The notes: generated by a model not told the origin, from the sequence alone. A stretch of DNA of 45,891 bases from Leptospirales bacterium (GCA_016788865.1 JAEUSB010000018.1:1-45891), one strand, 5' to 3'. Shown: positions 16,621 through 25,876, counted from the stretch's first letter. Numbers and translations are program-made.

Positions 16621-17891
16621 AAGATTCTATTCACTACGGGCGGAGAACTTTCCTTCTCCTGGTTCAACTGTTGATTCTTTGCTACTTCGGTATTTCATGC
16701 GTGAGTCGTTGTATTGGTGGAGCGCATGATTTTACCGCCGGCTCCAAGTACGATTCTCTGAGCCCCGAGGCCCGCAAATTAATTGAAGCTGCCTTTTTCG
16801 GAATCGATACCACGAAGCTCCTGGACTACCATGTGCATGTTGTCGCGCTTGGAACCGATTGCAAGGACTGTTACATCCACCCGCACTTCTATTCCAGTCT
16901 GCACCCCATCAAGAGAATGCGATTCAATGTCTACGCTTCTGCAGCCGGGATAACTGATTTCAAACGCGCAGATGAGCAGTACGTAGGGCGGCTAAATGAC
17001 TTGATTGATGGAATGGAACAGCACGGTCGCTATACTATTCTGGCCTTTGATCGAGCTTACAATGCCGATGGAACAATGAATGAGGCCCAAACGGATTTCT
17101 ACCTGACTAACGAATACATTTTCGATGTGGCCTCTCGTTCGAAAAACCTTGTGCCTGCGATCTCCGTTCACCCGGCGCGCAAGGACGCAGTTATAGAGCT
17201 TGAGCGCTGGGCCAAAAGGGGCGCGCGTGTTGTAAAATGGTTACCAAATGCGATGGGCATTCAACCGGACAACAAAGGGTATCGGGATTTTTATCTGATG
17301 ATGAAGAAATACGACATGATTCTGCTTTCGCATGCAGGAGAAGAGCGGGCTGTCGATGCCGATGAGTATCAGGAGCTCGGGAATCCGCTGTACCTCCGCT
17401 ATCCTCTTGATCTCGGCGTAAAGGTAATTGTGGCCCACTGTGCCAGCCTGGGTAAGGCGCGCGACATTGATGCACCGGGGCAGCCGCTCGTTTCAAACTT
17501 TGAACTGTTTCTGAGATTGTTTGGCGAGAGAAAATACGAAGGGCGTCTGTTCGCAGATCTTTCCGCAATGACTCAGTTCAATCGGCTTGGCGCAAGCCCG
17601 GAACCGGAACCCCTGAAATACATTCTGGGACATCCAGAAATTCAAAACAGGCTCGTCAATGGAAGCGATTACCCGCTGCCCGCGATCAACATTGTGATCC
17701 GCACAAAGTCCCTGCTCAAATATGGATTCATTACCGAGGATGAGCGGAAGCACCTCAATGAAATTTATAAGTTCAATCCACTTTTGTTCGATTTTGTCTT
17801 GAAGCGAACCCTCAAGCACCCGGAAAAGCCTTCGCTCAAACTCCAACCACAGGTCTTCCTTGAAAGGAAAGAGCTAAAACCCTTCCGGTAA
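16617..17891 (+). CDS. Exported TIM-barrel amidohydrolase, probable lipoprotein
   Basis: This is a metal-dependent hydrolase of the amidohydrolase-2 group with about 424 residues. The HxH metal motif is in LLDYHVHVVALG and a possible bridging Lys is in VVKWLPNAMG. Further histidines are in ILLSHAGEERA and VIVAHCASLG, and the final Asp is in LVNGSDYPLP. These cover the usual barrel positions. The N-terminus has a hydrophobic segment, TFLLLVQLLILCYFGISC, ending in a likely lipobox, so the enzyme is probably anchored on the periplasmic side. I chose ATG 16617, which overlaps the previous stop, over an upstream ATG at 16566. The substrate could be a lactone or a decarboxylation substrate and is not determined by sequence. 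Confidence 0.85.
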   Translation: MKDSIHYGRRTFLLLVQLLILCYFGISCVSRCIGGAHDFTAGSKYDSLSPEARKLIEAAFFGIDTTKLLDYHVHVVALGTDCKDCYIHPHFYSSLHPIKRMRFNVYASAAGITDFKRADEQYVGRLNDLIDGMEQHGRYTILAFDRAYNADGTMNEAQTDFYLTNEYIFDVASRSKNLVPAISVHPARKDAVIELERWAKRGARVVKWLPNAMGIQPDNKGYRDFYLMMKKYDMILLSHAGEERAVDADEYQELGNPLYLRYPLDLGVKVIVAHCASLGKARDIDAPGQPLVSNFELFLRLFGERKYEGRLFADLSAMTQFNRLGASPEPEPLKYILGHPEIQNRLVNGSDYPLPAINIVIRTKSLLKYGFITEDERKHLNEIYKFNPLLFDFVLKRTLKHPEKPSLKLQPQVFLERKELKPFR

Positions 17892-17941
17892 GGGAGCGAT
17901 TATTTGGTTGCACTAAACCAGCTGGAGGGTTGCAGTCGCCT

Positions 17942-18847
17942 ATGCCAAAGATCAGCATCGTTATCCCCTCCCTCAACGAAGAAGAGTATCTGCCGCGACT
18001 GCTTGATTCCATCAAAGCGCAAACCTACAAAGACTTTGAAGTCATAGTTGCAGATGCTGGATCAAAAGACAAAACAGTGGAACTCGCTAAGGCGGCGGGT
18101 GCCATTGTGGTCCCGGGTGGCATGCCCGGTCCGGGAAGAAACCGGGGAGCGGAAGCGGCTAAAGGTGAATTCCTTTTCTTTTTCGATTCGGATGTTCTTC
18201 TCCCACCGGATTTCCTCGAGAAAGCGCTGGGAGAAATGGAAGATCGTTACCTTGACCTTGCTACTTGCGAATTTAAACCCGAGTCAGAGCTGCGACTGGA
18301 TCAAGTCTTGTTTCACCTGGCGAATCTTTCCGTAAAGGTAAACCAGTCCTTCAACCCGCGTGCGGCCGGATTCTGCATCTTTATAACTCGCCGCCTCTTC
18401 AAAAGGGTGGGTGGATTTGATGAAACAGTCAAGCTTGCCGAAGACCATGACCTGGTGCAACGTGCGTCGGTGTTTAGGCCGCTCCGATTCCTGAATTCAG
18501 TTACGCTCAAGGTCAGCGTGCGTCGTCTCAAGAAAGAGGGCAGGTTCTCGCTGATTGGAAAGTACATGCAAGTCGAAATGCATTTGCTGCTTAAGGGCAA
18601 GGTGACAGAAGATATTGTTGAATACGAGTTTGGAAATTTTCCGGCTGGCGACAAACCCGCGGCAAAGAAGGCGCTCGATGATCTTGAAGCCACAATCATC
18701 CAGATCGAGCAACAGTACAATCAGTTTTCGGAACGTTATCTGCAATCTAAACCCGGAACAGACTATAAAGAAGGAACAGATAAACTGAAGTCCGCCATGG
18801 ATTCAATCCAGGGAGTTCTCAAAACTTTGTTCGAGAAGAAGAGCTAG
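17942..18847 (+). CDS. Family 2 glycosyltransferase
   Basis: This is a GT-A fold, family 2 glycosyltransferase of about 301 residues. The N-terminus ISIVIPSLNEEEYLPRLLDS is the nucleotide-sugar binding strand-helix, and the DxD metal motif is FFFDSDVLLPPDF. GGFDETVKLAEDHDLVQRA holds the acceptor-side catalytic region. No membrane helices are evident, so it is cytoplasmic or peripheral. GGAGGG at 17924-17929 lies 12 bases before ATG 17942. A TTG at 17930 sits directly against that ribosome site and is less likely. The C-terminal 90 residues are charged helices unlike most short family members. The sugar and acceptor are unknown. Confidence 0.9.
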   Translation: MPKISIVIPSLNEEEYLPRLLDSIKAQTYKDFEVIVADAGSKDKTVELAKAAGAIVVPGGMPGPGRNRGAEAAKGEFLFFFDSDVLLPPDFLEKALGEMEDRYLDLATCEFKPESELRLDQVLFHLANLSVKVNQSFNPRAAGFCIFITRRLFKRVGGFDETVKLAEDHDLVQRASVFRPLRFLNSVTLKVSVRRLKKEGRFSLIGKYMQVEMHLLLKGKVTEDIVEYEFGNFPAGDKPAAKKALDDLEATIIQIEQQYNQFSERYLQSKPGTDYKEGTDKLKSAMDSIQGVLKTLFEKKS

Positions 18848-19420
18848 CTAGTCCGGGTCTTTCACCAGCGAGAAGTCAGATTTCTTGAAGACCCAGGAAA
18901 TCTGGACACCCTCTGCCTTCAGGGCTTCTTCCCCGCCCTCTTCCCGGTTGACAATGCAGATGGCCTGGTTCACGATCAAACCTGCCTCGCGAAATGCGCG
19001 CACAGCCTGCAACGTGGACCCGGCCGTCGTAATGACATCGTCCAACACAAGAACCTCTTTTACTGCACTGACCTCGCCTTCGATCTTTTGGCCTGTTCCG
19101 TGCCCCTTGGCTTCCTTTCTGACAATCAGTGGAAAAACGGTCTTTCCAACGGCGTTATATGCCAGCGATAGAGCGCAGCCAATTGGATCCGCGCCAAGGG
19201 TCAGTCCACCAACTGCCTGAGGGCTTTGACCCAATGCTGGAATAATTTCGTCACGAAGAACGTTCGCGAGCATCTGCAGCCGCCCGGGGTGGAGTGTAAT
19301 TTTTTTGCAGTTGAAGTAATGACGCGACTTGCGGCCTGATGCAAGAGTGAATGGTTCATCGCGAAACGCATAGATGTGATCGCGAGAATGTTCAAACAAT
19401 TGCTTAGTCAGGGGTCCCAT
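18848..19420 (-). CDS. pyrE: Orotate phosphoribosyltransferase
   Basis: PyrE joins orotate and PRPP to give orotidine monophosphate in pyrimidine synthesis. The PRPP-binding motif is VLVLDDVITTAGST, and the flexible loop region is RKEAKGHGTGQKIEGE. FTLASGRKSRHYFNCKK is the typical N-terminal substrate segment. The protein has 190 residues, normal for the family. A GAGGA seven bases upstream supports ATG at 19420. The start codon overlaps the lnt start on the other strand within a single CATG. It ends against the glycosyltransferase stop codon with no gap. Confidence 0.95.
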   Translation of the reverse strand: MGPLTKQLFEHSRDHIYAFRDEPFTLASGRKSRHYFNCKKITLHPGRLQMLANVLRDEIIPALGQSPQAVGGLTLGADPIGCALSLAYNAVGKTVFPLIVRKEAKGHGTGQKIEGEVSAVKEVLVLDDVITTAGSTLQAVRAFREAGLIVNQAICIVNREEGGEEALKAEGVQISWVFKKSDFSLVKDPD

Positions 19421-21299
19421 GAAAAAATCCTCACCGGAAAAAACCGGAAATAAGAACATGAATCCGGACCTGCCCAGGCTGCCACGCATTTTTCAGAACA
19501 GGTTCGCGGCCGTTGCGTTAGGCTCCGTCTGGTTTGGTGCACTCTGCACGCTTTCACTTGAGCCTTTCATGTTCCCGCTGATAGTCTGGATAGCTCCGTG
19601 GCCCCTTTTCTACTTCGCAGGACGTTTCCGCGATAATCTCTGGTCGCTCTTTGGAATTGGGTCGATCGGAGCTGCTTTGCTCTGTACATTTTCGTTCTAC
19701 TGGCTTCTGCACCTTTTTCAGACCTTCGCAGGATTAAATCTATTTCTGGCCTTCTTGATCTTTGTGCCGTATACGGTTGTTCTCAATTTAAAGATTCCTT
19801 TTTTCCTGGTCTTGCTAGGTCTTGCAGAGCGCCATAAGGCAAAACTTCCTCCTTTATGGTTCGTTGCTGGCTTTCTGGCTTTGATCACGGATACTCTATC
19901 CGTTCAGGTATTTCCCTGGTATTGGGGAAATCTGGCCGCACATAATAGACCACTTGCGCAGATTGCGGAGTTTACAGGTGTTCACGGGATTTCATTCATG
20001 ATGTTTGCCGGAAGCTATGGGCTCTATAGCGTTATGCGACATCTCTCCCAGAATTTTTCCGTTGGGGGTATGAGAGCGCAATTAATTGATATTTTTGCGA
20101 AACATACCTGGTCCCCAGGATCCGGAAAAGTATCGGGTTATGCCCTTCCGGTCCTCTTCCTCCTGACCATTGGATTTGGACAATTGCGTCTGCATCAGAT
20201 GGCTGAGCTCGAGAAATCTCTGCCCAAAGTTCGCGTTGCAATGATTCAACCCAACGCACCGCTTGAGAAACCGGGAGAGAATCGGGTAACGGATGATGTA
20301 ATCATGGACCTCATCCGCGTAAAAATTCCATCTATGATCAAAAAGGCCAATGAGCATGGACCCCTGGACTTGATTGTACTGCCTGAATCCGGTGTTCCTT
20401 ACTATACAACCCAGAACAATCTCTTGACCAAGGCGTCGGGGCTGTACTGGCCTTCATTTGAAGAGATGGTGCAAACAATCGCGCGCACGACCGGCGCCAG
20501 TATCTATTTCAACGAGATAGCAATGGAGATTGTTTGGGATAAAATCCGAGATCGGCCAAGGAGCGGCGCGTACAACTCCTCTACTCTCTATTCGCCTGAC
20601 GGCGCCCGGAGGCAATCGTACAGCAAACGAGTGTTGCTGGCGTTTGGCGAATACATCCCTGGCGTGGAGTTGATGGAAAAGACAGGTCTGATCTTCCTTG
20701 TCCCCGAAGCCGTGCGATACAGTAGATTTGAGCGAGGCGCAACATCGCACGAAATGCACTACTATCGTATGCCAGACGCGCCCCCTGCCCCCAATCAATC
20801 GCCTGCGGCTCCCCGTCTTACGACTAAGCCCACCGACAACTCAGGCAAGACGGCTGCTGTTTCCGCCGGCACCTTTCTGCCATTGATATGCTACGAAATC
20901 CTCATTCCCACGTACGTGCGAACGTTTATGGATCAACAAGATCCCGGGTTCATTGTGAACATCACGCAGGATGGTTGGTACGGAAAGACGGTTGAGACGT
21001 ATCAGCATTTCGGACTGGGCAGAATCCGTTCTATTGAGCTAAGGCGGGCTCTGGTTCGATCTACGAATAGCGGCAGTTCAGGTTTCGTGAATTTGTCTGG
21101 CGATGTAGTCAAACCGCTGGTGGGGCCGGCGCTAAGCGGCCAGGAAGTTGAGGAGATTCAGATCTGGGACGTTCCTGTAAATCACGGAGAACCCACCTTC
21201 TTTGCTCGCCATGGACTGAGCTGGATTCTGTGGTTTTCGATTGCTACCGCGCTATGGCTTGCAGCAATAGCCTACCACACCAGGAAGGGGAGAACATGA
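19419..21299 (+). CDS. lnt: Apolipoprotein N-acyltransferase Lnt
   Basis: Lnt adds the third acyl chain to lipoproteins in the inner membrane. Several hydrophobic helices occupy about residues 20-260. The nitrilase-like periplasmic domain follows with the catalytic Glu in IVLPESGVPYYT, Lys in YSKRVLLAFGEYIP and Cys in LPLICYEILIP, so the triad is complete. VNITQDGWYGKTVETYQH is also a family signature. Between the Lys and Cys is an extra Pro/Ala-rich stretch around residues 450-485. At 626 residues it is longer than enterobacterial Lnt. The start may be 19419 or ATG 19458. The stop overlaps the next start as ATGA. Confidence 0.93.
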   Translation: MKKSSPEKTGNKNMNPDLPRLPRIFQNRFAAVALGSVWFGALCTLSLEPFMFPLIVWIAPWPLFYFAGRFRDNLWSLFGIGSIGAALLCTFSFYWLLHLFQTFAGLNLFLAFLIFVPYTVVLNLKIPFFLVLLGLAERHKAKLPPLWFVAGFLALITDTLSVQVFPWYWGNLAAHNRPLAQIAEFTGVHGISFMMFAGSYGLYSVMRHLSQNFSVGGMRAQLIDIFAKHTWSPGSGKVSGYALPVLFLLTIGFGQLRLHQMAELEKSLPKVRVAMIQPNAPLEKPGENRVTDDVIMDLIRVKIPSMIKKANEHGPLDLIVLPESGVPYYTTQNNLLTKASGLYWPSFEEMVQTIARTTGASIYFNEIAMEIVWDKIRDRPRSGAYNSSTLYSPDGARRQSYSKRVLLAFGEYIPGVELMEKTGLIFLVPEAVRYSRFERGATSHEMHYYRMPDAPPAPNQSPAAPRLTTKPTDNSGKTAAVSAGTFLPLICYEILIPTYVRTFMDQQDPGFIVNITQDGWYGKTVETYQHFGLGRIRSIELRRALVRSTNSGSSGFVNLSGDVVKPLVGPALSGQEVEEIQIWDVPVNHGEPTFFARHGLSWILWFSIATALWLAAIAYHTRKGRT

Positions 21300-22216
21300 A
21301 AACCTGGGCAATTCGAATCAGCGCCATCTTGCTTCTAGTCTATTTGGGCGCGGCTTACTATTTCTCGGGCGAAATCACCGCATACAAGGTGAAATCTTTC
21401 GATGAGATTCTTGCCGAGAACAACATCAAAGGGTACGAAGACGCAAACCTCCCCCCGCCTGAAGAGGTGCGCATTTCGAGCACAGACGTAATCATAGATG
21501 GTTGGCTGTTCATGCACCCGAAGAATCGGCAGTGCGGCGTCATTCTTCACCATGGGCACACGGCAAACCGTATGGGGAGTATTAAACTTTCTAAACTATT
21601 CTGGCCGCGTGGTTGCCATTTGTTGATGTTTGATGCCAGACATCATGGCAAGAGTACAGGCGCATTTGCTACCTGGGGCTTCAGGGAGAAGCAGGATCTT
21701 GTCAATCTGCTCGACTGGTTCTCTCAGAAAACTGGACTGCCGCATGGAAAGATAGGTTTGTTTGGATCTTCGATGGGTGCGGCGATTGTTATGCAGGCCG
21801 CGCCGCTAACGCCAAACGTGGCTTTTGTCGCAGTCGACTCGCCTTTTCGCGATTTGAATTCAGAACTGAAGTACAGAGGCACCAAACTCTACGGCAAGCC
21901 ATTGCTTCTATTGTATCCTATGGCAGCTGCTATCGCTGGCTGGCGCGGCAATTTTAACACAGACGACGTCAGTCCACTCGTTGCCGCTCGCAGTGTTCAA
22001 GTGCCGGTTTTCATGACACATGTAAAGGACGATGAGATCATTCCATACACCGATTCCGAGGAAATCCTCGCCGCAATTCCGCATGACAAGAAAGTGCTGC
22101 ATCTCACGGACGTGGGAGGTCATACGGGGTTGATTCGTCAGAATCCCGAGCAATACAAGAAGTGGATGGATCAGTTCATTGACAAATATGCACCCGGGTT
22201 TGGCGCTCAGAATTGA
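21296..22216 (+). CDS. Membrane-anchored alpha/beta hydrolase
   Basis: This is an alpha/beta hydrolase of about 306 residues with a single N-terminal membrane segment (IRISAILLLVYLGAAYYFSG), so the catalytic domain probably faces the periplasm. The nucleophile elbow is GLFGSSMGAA. The catalytic Asp is in THVKDDEIIP and the His in DVGGHTGLIR. The oxyanion region is VILHHGHTANR. ATG 21296 overlaps the lnt stop and has GGGGAG upstream, so lnt and this gene are coupled. It could act on envelope lipids or acylated proteins, but the sequence does not show the substrate. Its 3' end overlaps the convergent SGNH-MBOAT gene by 10 bases. Confidence 0.87.
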   Translation: MKTWAIRISAILLLVYLGAAYYFSGEITAYKVKSFDEILAENNIKGYEDANLPPPEEVRISSTDVIIDGWLFMHPKNRQCGVILHHGHTANRMGSIKLSKLFWPRGCHLLMFDARHHGKSTGAFATWGFREKQDLVNLLDWFSQKTGLPHGKIGLFGSSMGAAIVMQAAPLTPNVAFVAVDSPFRDLNSELKYRGTKLYGKPLLLLYPMAAAIAGWRGNFNTDDVSPLVAARSVQVPVFMTHVKDDEIIPYTDSEEILAAIPHDKKVLHLTDVGGHTGLIRQNPEQYKKWMDQFIDKYAPGFGAQN

Positions 22217-25077
22217 AAGTAGATAAAAGGCACAGCGCGTTGTACGGCAACCTTGCTTAGCCCCGAAGTTATTGCGGCTACAAACAAACCGGCCACGGCC
22301 CAGTGCGCTTTTCTGTAGATCTCTATCCCCCGATCACGCCAGGAGAGTGGAGTGAGATGAACTGCATAGCCCAGTAGAATCACGGCAATCGCAATGTAAC
22401 TAACGTTCGCAGCATGAAATTCAAGGCGGGCCAGGCTTGCCATCAAAGCTGTGAAAGTTTCCCATGATCCCACACGGAAGAATATCCAGCCGACCCAAAC
22501 AATGTGAAACGTCAATACCACGCGCAATGCTCGCAGAATTGAATTCGTGGAACCTTTCTGATCAAGCCCCGTTGCTCTTTCAATGAGTAGAAACACCCCG
22601 TGGTACGCTCCCCAGAAGATGAAGTTCCACCCTGCTCCATGCCATACCCCGGCCACCAGCATCGTGACAAAGAGGTTCCGATAAACCTTCTGTCTGCTGC
22701 CACCCATTGGGAAATAGAGATAGTCCCGAAACCAGCTGCCCAAGGAAATGTGCCACCTTCTCCAGAATTCCGTAATAGACCCGGACTGATAGGGGCGTAG
22801 AAAGTTCAACGTTAAGCGAAATCCAAACAGGCGCGCGCTGCCGATTGCGATATCCGTGTAACCTGAAAAATCACCGTAGATCTGCAGGGCGTAGGCGTAA
22901 AAGGCTACAAGAACCTCGGCCGAGCTGAACATGGAGGGGTTCTGAAAGACCCGGTCGATGCAATTAAGAGCCAACCAATCAGCCATGATCTTCTTTGTCA
23001 GACCGCGACAGATCAGAAATACGCCTTCTTGAAAATGCGGCTGTGTCACCAGGAAATGTTGCACATTGCGTTTCAGATCCCGCAGAAAATCGTGCGCTCG
23101 AACAATTGGCCCTGCTACGAGCTGGGGGAAATAGCTCACAAAGAAGAACAGTCGAAGCGGATTTCTCTCCGCCTTCATGCCGCCTTTGTAGACATCAATT
23201 GTGTAAGAAAGACTCTGGAACGTGTAGAAGGAAATACCTGGCGGGAGCAAAACCTGATACAGTGGCAATTGGTTGGCGGGGTCCAGCAACGCATTGATCG
23301 ATCTGGCCAGAAAGGTGAAATACTTGAAGAACATGAGCAATCCCAGGTTCATACAAAGAGATACACCCAACAACGCCGTACGTGCAGGTTTGCTCGAAGA
23401 GCGCTCAATCAGTCGGCCCATTACATAGTCGAGACTGCATGAAAACAGGAGCAGCATCAACGCCCACGCTTCCCAGGAAGCGTAGAAATAGCAGGAGGCA
23501 ACGGTAACGAAAATCAAACGAAAGTACGGAAGGCGACGCGCCATTGCAAACACGGCCAGCACAATCAGTAAGAACCATGCGTATCGAATCGATGGAAACG
23601 TGATTGTGCGCTCGTCTGAATGAGACTCAACTTTCGTGGGGCTACCAGACGTTTCAGGAGCTTGACCCGTCCCGCTCAGTAACTCCCGCACCACAAGACC
23701 GCCAAGAAATTCTCCACCATAGGGCGTCAGGTGGAGATAGTCCGTTAGCAACATCCCTTGCGCAAACATTGCGGCCGGGGCTGGCATAGTCGGAGATACG
23801 GAAGGATCGAAAAAGAGAAAACCAAATTCATCCGCAATTTTGCGCTGTACATCTCTTACCTGACTCTGTGCAGGCACGGGAACCAGAATGCCATCTACGT
23901 CCTTGATACGATCAACGGGACCAATTAGCAGGATTGGCACATCGGGCAGAGCTTTGCGAAGTCGGGTATAGTATTCGCGAAGATCTTTCTCGTATCGGGT
24001 TGTGTTGTATCCATCAAAGTGCGTGTCAATGGATGCGGCTTCATTCAGGGCAAATTCAAAGATTAAGAGATCCGGTGCAAGGTCGCGGAATCCACACTCA
24101 AGATTCTCCTGAGCGATGGATCGCATCCATGATTGATGAATTCCCTTGCGGACAAGAACGCTGTAGGAAACTCCTGTTTCGCGCTCAAGCAACATGCCGT
24201 CGACAAACGGTTTGTCTGTAACTCGAGCTGAAATAGAATCAAACTTTCCAGGCTTGAAGTGAACCGAGTGGCATGGCCTGGTTGAAAAATCAACGCTCTG
24301 CGGATCGATCGCCAGGCGAGCTCCTTTCAGCTCTGGCTCAACGATTACCTTCGCAGAATCGGCCGCATTTTTTCGCAGCTGGAGCGTAACTTCTTCCCAG
24401 TATGCATCCGGCTTTGCAACAGAATGGGTTGAAGCAGAGGCATCCGACTCAGGTTCAAACGAGCGCCCCGCATAGCCCAGCTGCGGCATCGCGTGAATCC
24501 CGAATGCGAACGGCGTGGAGTGCATCTTGAATCCAGAGCGGGTAGAATTTTTGTGATCCTGCATCACCGTATCCGGCGTATCCTGGAGGCTAACGTATCC
24601 TCGGCCTCCATCGCCATACTGCTTCTGAAGGGCACGTCGCATAGTCACGGCTACCGTTTCTGCCCAGAGGATTGAATCACCCAGGTGCATGATCCGAACT
24701 CGTTTCCCTTTGGCTTGATCCAGCTTCTGAAAAAAGCCAGCCAGATATTTCCTGTGATCTTTATTCCAGAGGCTATGCGAGGTTTTTACCGACGTGGGTT
24801 TTTGCGCCGGAGGTACCGGTTTTTGTCCTGGATGCTCTATGGGCACTTCCGGTGGCCTGGTTGTCTGCGACTCCGGTTCAGGTTTAGTTGTTTGTTCTGG
24901 AGCGGTTGGCCTGGACGGTATTCGATCGCGAATCGCAGAAAGGGAGATTCCGGGGAAGTCGGGAAAATAGCTTTTATACTCGGGGAAAAAACCCGGCGGT
25001 ATCAAGGCACTATGTTGAAGAACACTGCCAAGGACCATTGTCCCGAGCCAGACACAAACAAGTCCGATCTTTTTCAT
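22207..25077 (-). CDS. Fused SGNH hydrolase-MBOAT O-acyltransferase
   Basis: This is a 956-residue two-part enzyme. After a signal anchor (MKKIGLVCVWLGTMVLGS) and a Pro/Thr-rich linker comes a periplasmic SGNH domain (about residues 105-470) with the Ser motif MHLGDSILWAE and the Asp/His motif DYLHLTPYGGEF. The C-terminal half (about 500-956) is a multi-helix MBOAT O-acyltransferase of the AlgI/DltB type, with PPGISFYTFQSLSYTIDVY, EFWRRWHISLGSWFRDY and the key His in VAGVWHGAGWNF. MBOAT proteins pass acyl groups across the membrane, and SGNH partners complete transfer to a polysaccharide. Here both steps are joined in one chain. It overlaps the upstream SGNH lipoprotein gene by 4 bases. Confidence 0.92.
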   Translation of the reverse strand: MKKIGLVCVWLGTMVLGSVLQHSALIPPGFFPEYKSYFPDFPGISLSAIRDRIPSRPTAPEQTTKPEPESQTTRPPEVPIEHPGQKPVPPAQKPTSVKTSHSLWNKDHRKYLAGFFQKLDQAKGKRVRIMHLGDSILWAETVAVTMRRALQKQYGDGGRGYVSLQDTPDTVMQDHKNSTRSGFKMHSTPFAFGIHAMPQLGYAGRSFEPESDASASTHSVAKPDAYWEEVTLQLRKNAADSAKVIVEPELKGARLAIDPQSVDFSTRPCHSVHFKPGKFDSISARVTDKPFVDGMLLERETGVSYSVLVRKGIHQSWMRSIAQENLECGFRDLAPDLLIFEFALNEAASIDTHFDGYNTTRYEKDLREYYTRLRKALPDVPILLIGPVDRIKDVDGILVPVPAQSQVRDVQRKIADEFGFLFFDPSVSPTMPAPAAMFAQGMLLTDYLHLTPYGGEFLGGLVVRELLSGTGQAPETSGSPTKVESHSDERTITFPSIRYAWFLLIVLAVFAMARRLPYFRLIFVTVASCYFYASWEAWALMLLLFSCSLDYVMGRLIERSSSKPARTALLGVSLCMNLGLLMFFKYFTFLARSINALLDPANQLPLYQVLLPPGISFYTFQSLSYTIDVYKGGMKAERNPLRLFFFVSYFPQLVAGPIVRAHDFLRDLKRNVQHFLVTQPHFQEGVFLICRGLTKKIMADWLALNCIDRVFQNPSMFSSAEVLVAFYAYALQIYGDFSGYTDIAIGSARLFGFRLTLNFLRPYQSGSITEFWRRWHISLGSWFRDYLYFPMGGSRQKVYRNLFVTMLVAGVWHGAGWNFIFWGAYHGVFLLIERATGLDQKGSTNSILRALRVVLTFHIVWVGWIFFRVGSWETFTALMASLARLEFHAANVSYIAIAVILLGYAVHLTPLSWRDRGIEIYRKAHWAVAGLFVAAITSGLSKVAVQRAVPFIYFQF

Positions 25078-25859
25078 TTACCGGGCCGGGCGACGGTTTC
25101 GTTTGCAGGCACAGCTGGCGCAGGAGGCCATGGCAGTTGCAGTGCAACGTCAGTTGCAATTCTATCGAGAATTAATTCGCCAAGCATTCGTCCACCGTGT
25201 GGAGTGTGATGCACCGGATCCCACTTCACGGGCCCTACCGTTCCGCTCTTGTCCGGCAAACTTGGTACATACTTGTTTTCAACAGAAGTCCATTTCCATG
25301 TTTCAATGAAAACTGCGTTTGGCACCTGCGCGCATTCTTGCGCATAGATTCGATTCAGAACCGGATACTTGACTGTAAACTCCGGATGTGCAACCGCTGG
25401 CTGGCCAATCCAATAAACTTTCTTTACGTATGGAGCGGTAACTTTCAGGAATAATCGCACCTTCATTGCGTACTGGTCTTCAAACTCAGGTGATGGATAG
25501 GAAGCGAACCGATTCTCCGAGTACACTTTCTGCGCCAGGCTATCGTTAGCTCCAAAGTAAACGATCAGGATATCTGCACGTGTCTTACGGATGTAGTCGT
25601 GCGTTGCCTCCGCCCACTGGAACTCATGAAGCCCGCTGAGACCGGAAGAAACCCGAAAGTGACGCACGACTTTAACGTTCGGCATCTCCCCCAATGTCTT
25701 TTCCAGATAAACGCCGAGATTCCCCCCCATAATGGAGTCACCTACTAGAAGAGCCGTAATTGGCAGAGGAATCTTCTCCGGCGCGCTTGTGCTGCTCAGC
25801 GAAGCACAACTGGCCGCTCCAATCATCAAGATGGAAAGTGGAAACAGCCCAAAACGCAT
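25074..25859 (-). CDS. SGNH-family lipoprotein, partner of the MBOAT fusion
   Basis: This is a 261-residue SGNH hydrolase-like protein similar to the DUF459 group. Block I is LLVGDSIMGGNLG, block III is VYFGANDSLAQ, and the catalytic Asp/His pair is in KWDPVHHTPHGGRML. The signal peptide ends LMIGAASCASLSS, a lipobox, so it should be a periplasmic lipoprotein. The C-terminus is Pro/Ala-rich. Its stop codon overlaps the ATG of the SGNH-MBOAT gene, so the two proteins are probably made together. It may accept or donate acyl groups from the same substrate, as in alginate or cellulose acetylation systems, where several SGNH proteins serve one MBOAT. The polymer is unknown. Confidence 0.87.
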   Translation of the reverse strand: MRFGLFPLSILMIGAASCASLSSTSAPEKIPLPITALLVGDSIMGGNLGVYLEKTLGEMPNVKVVRHFRVSSGLSGLHEFQWAEATHDYIRKTRADILIVYFGANDSLAQKVYSENRFASYPSPEFEDQYAMKVRLFLKVTAPYVKKVYWIGQPAVAHPEFTVKYPVLNRIYAQECAQVPNAVFIETWKWTSVENKYVPSLPDKSGTVGPVKWDPVHHTPHGGRMLGELILDRIATDVALQLPWPPAPAVPANETVARPGK

Positions 25860-25862
25860 CGC

Positions 25863-25876
25863 AAAAACTAGTTTTT
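25863..25876. promoter_or_regulatory. Perfect 14-bp palindrome in front of the SGNH/MBOAT operon
   Basis: AAAAACTAGTTTTT reads the same on both strands and ends 3 bases upstream of the SGNH lipoprotein start codon (minus strand, 25859). A TTGACA lies further upstream on the minus strand (25896-25891). The palindrome could be an operator or part of the promoter. Its half-site AAACTA also occurs in the 12331-12361 operator, but with a different spacing. Function is unproven. Confidence 0.4.
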
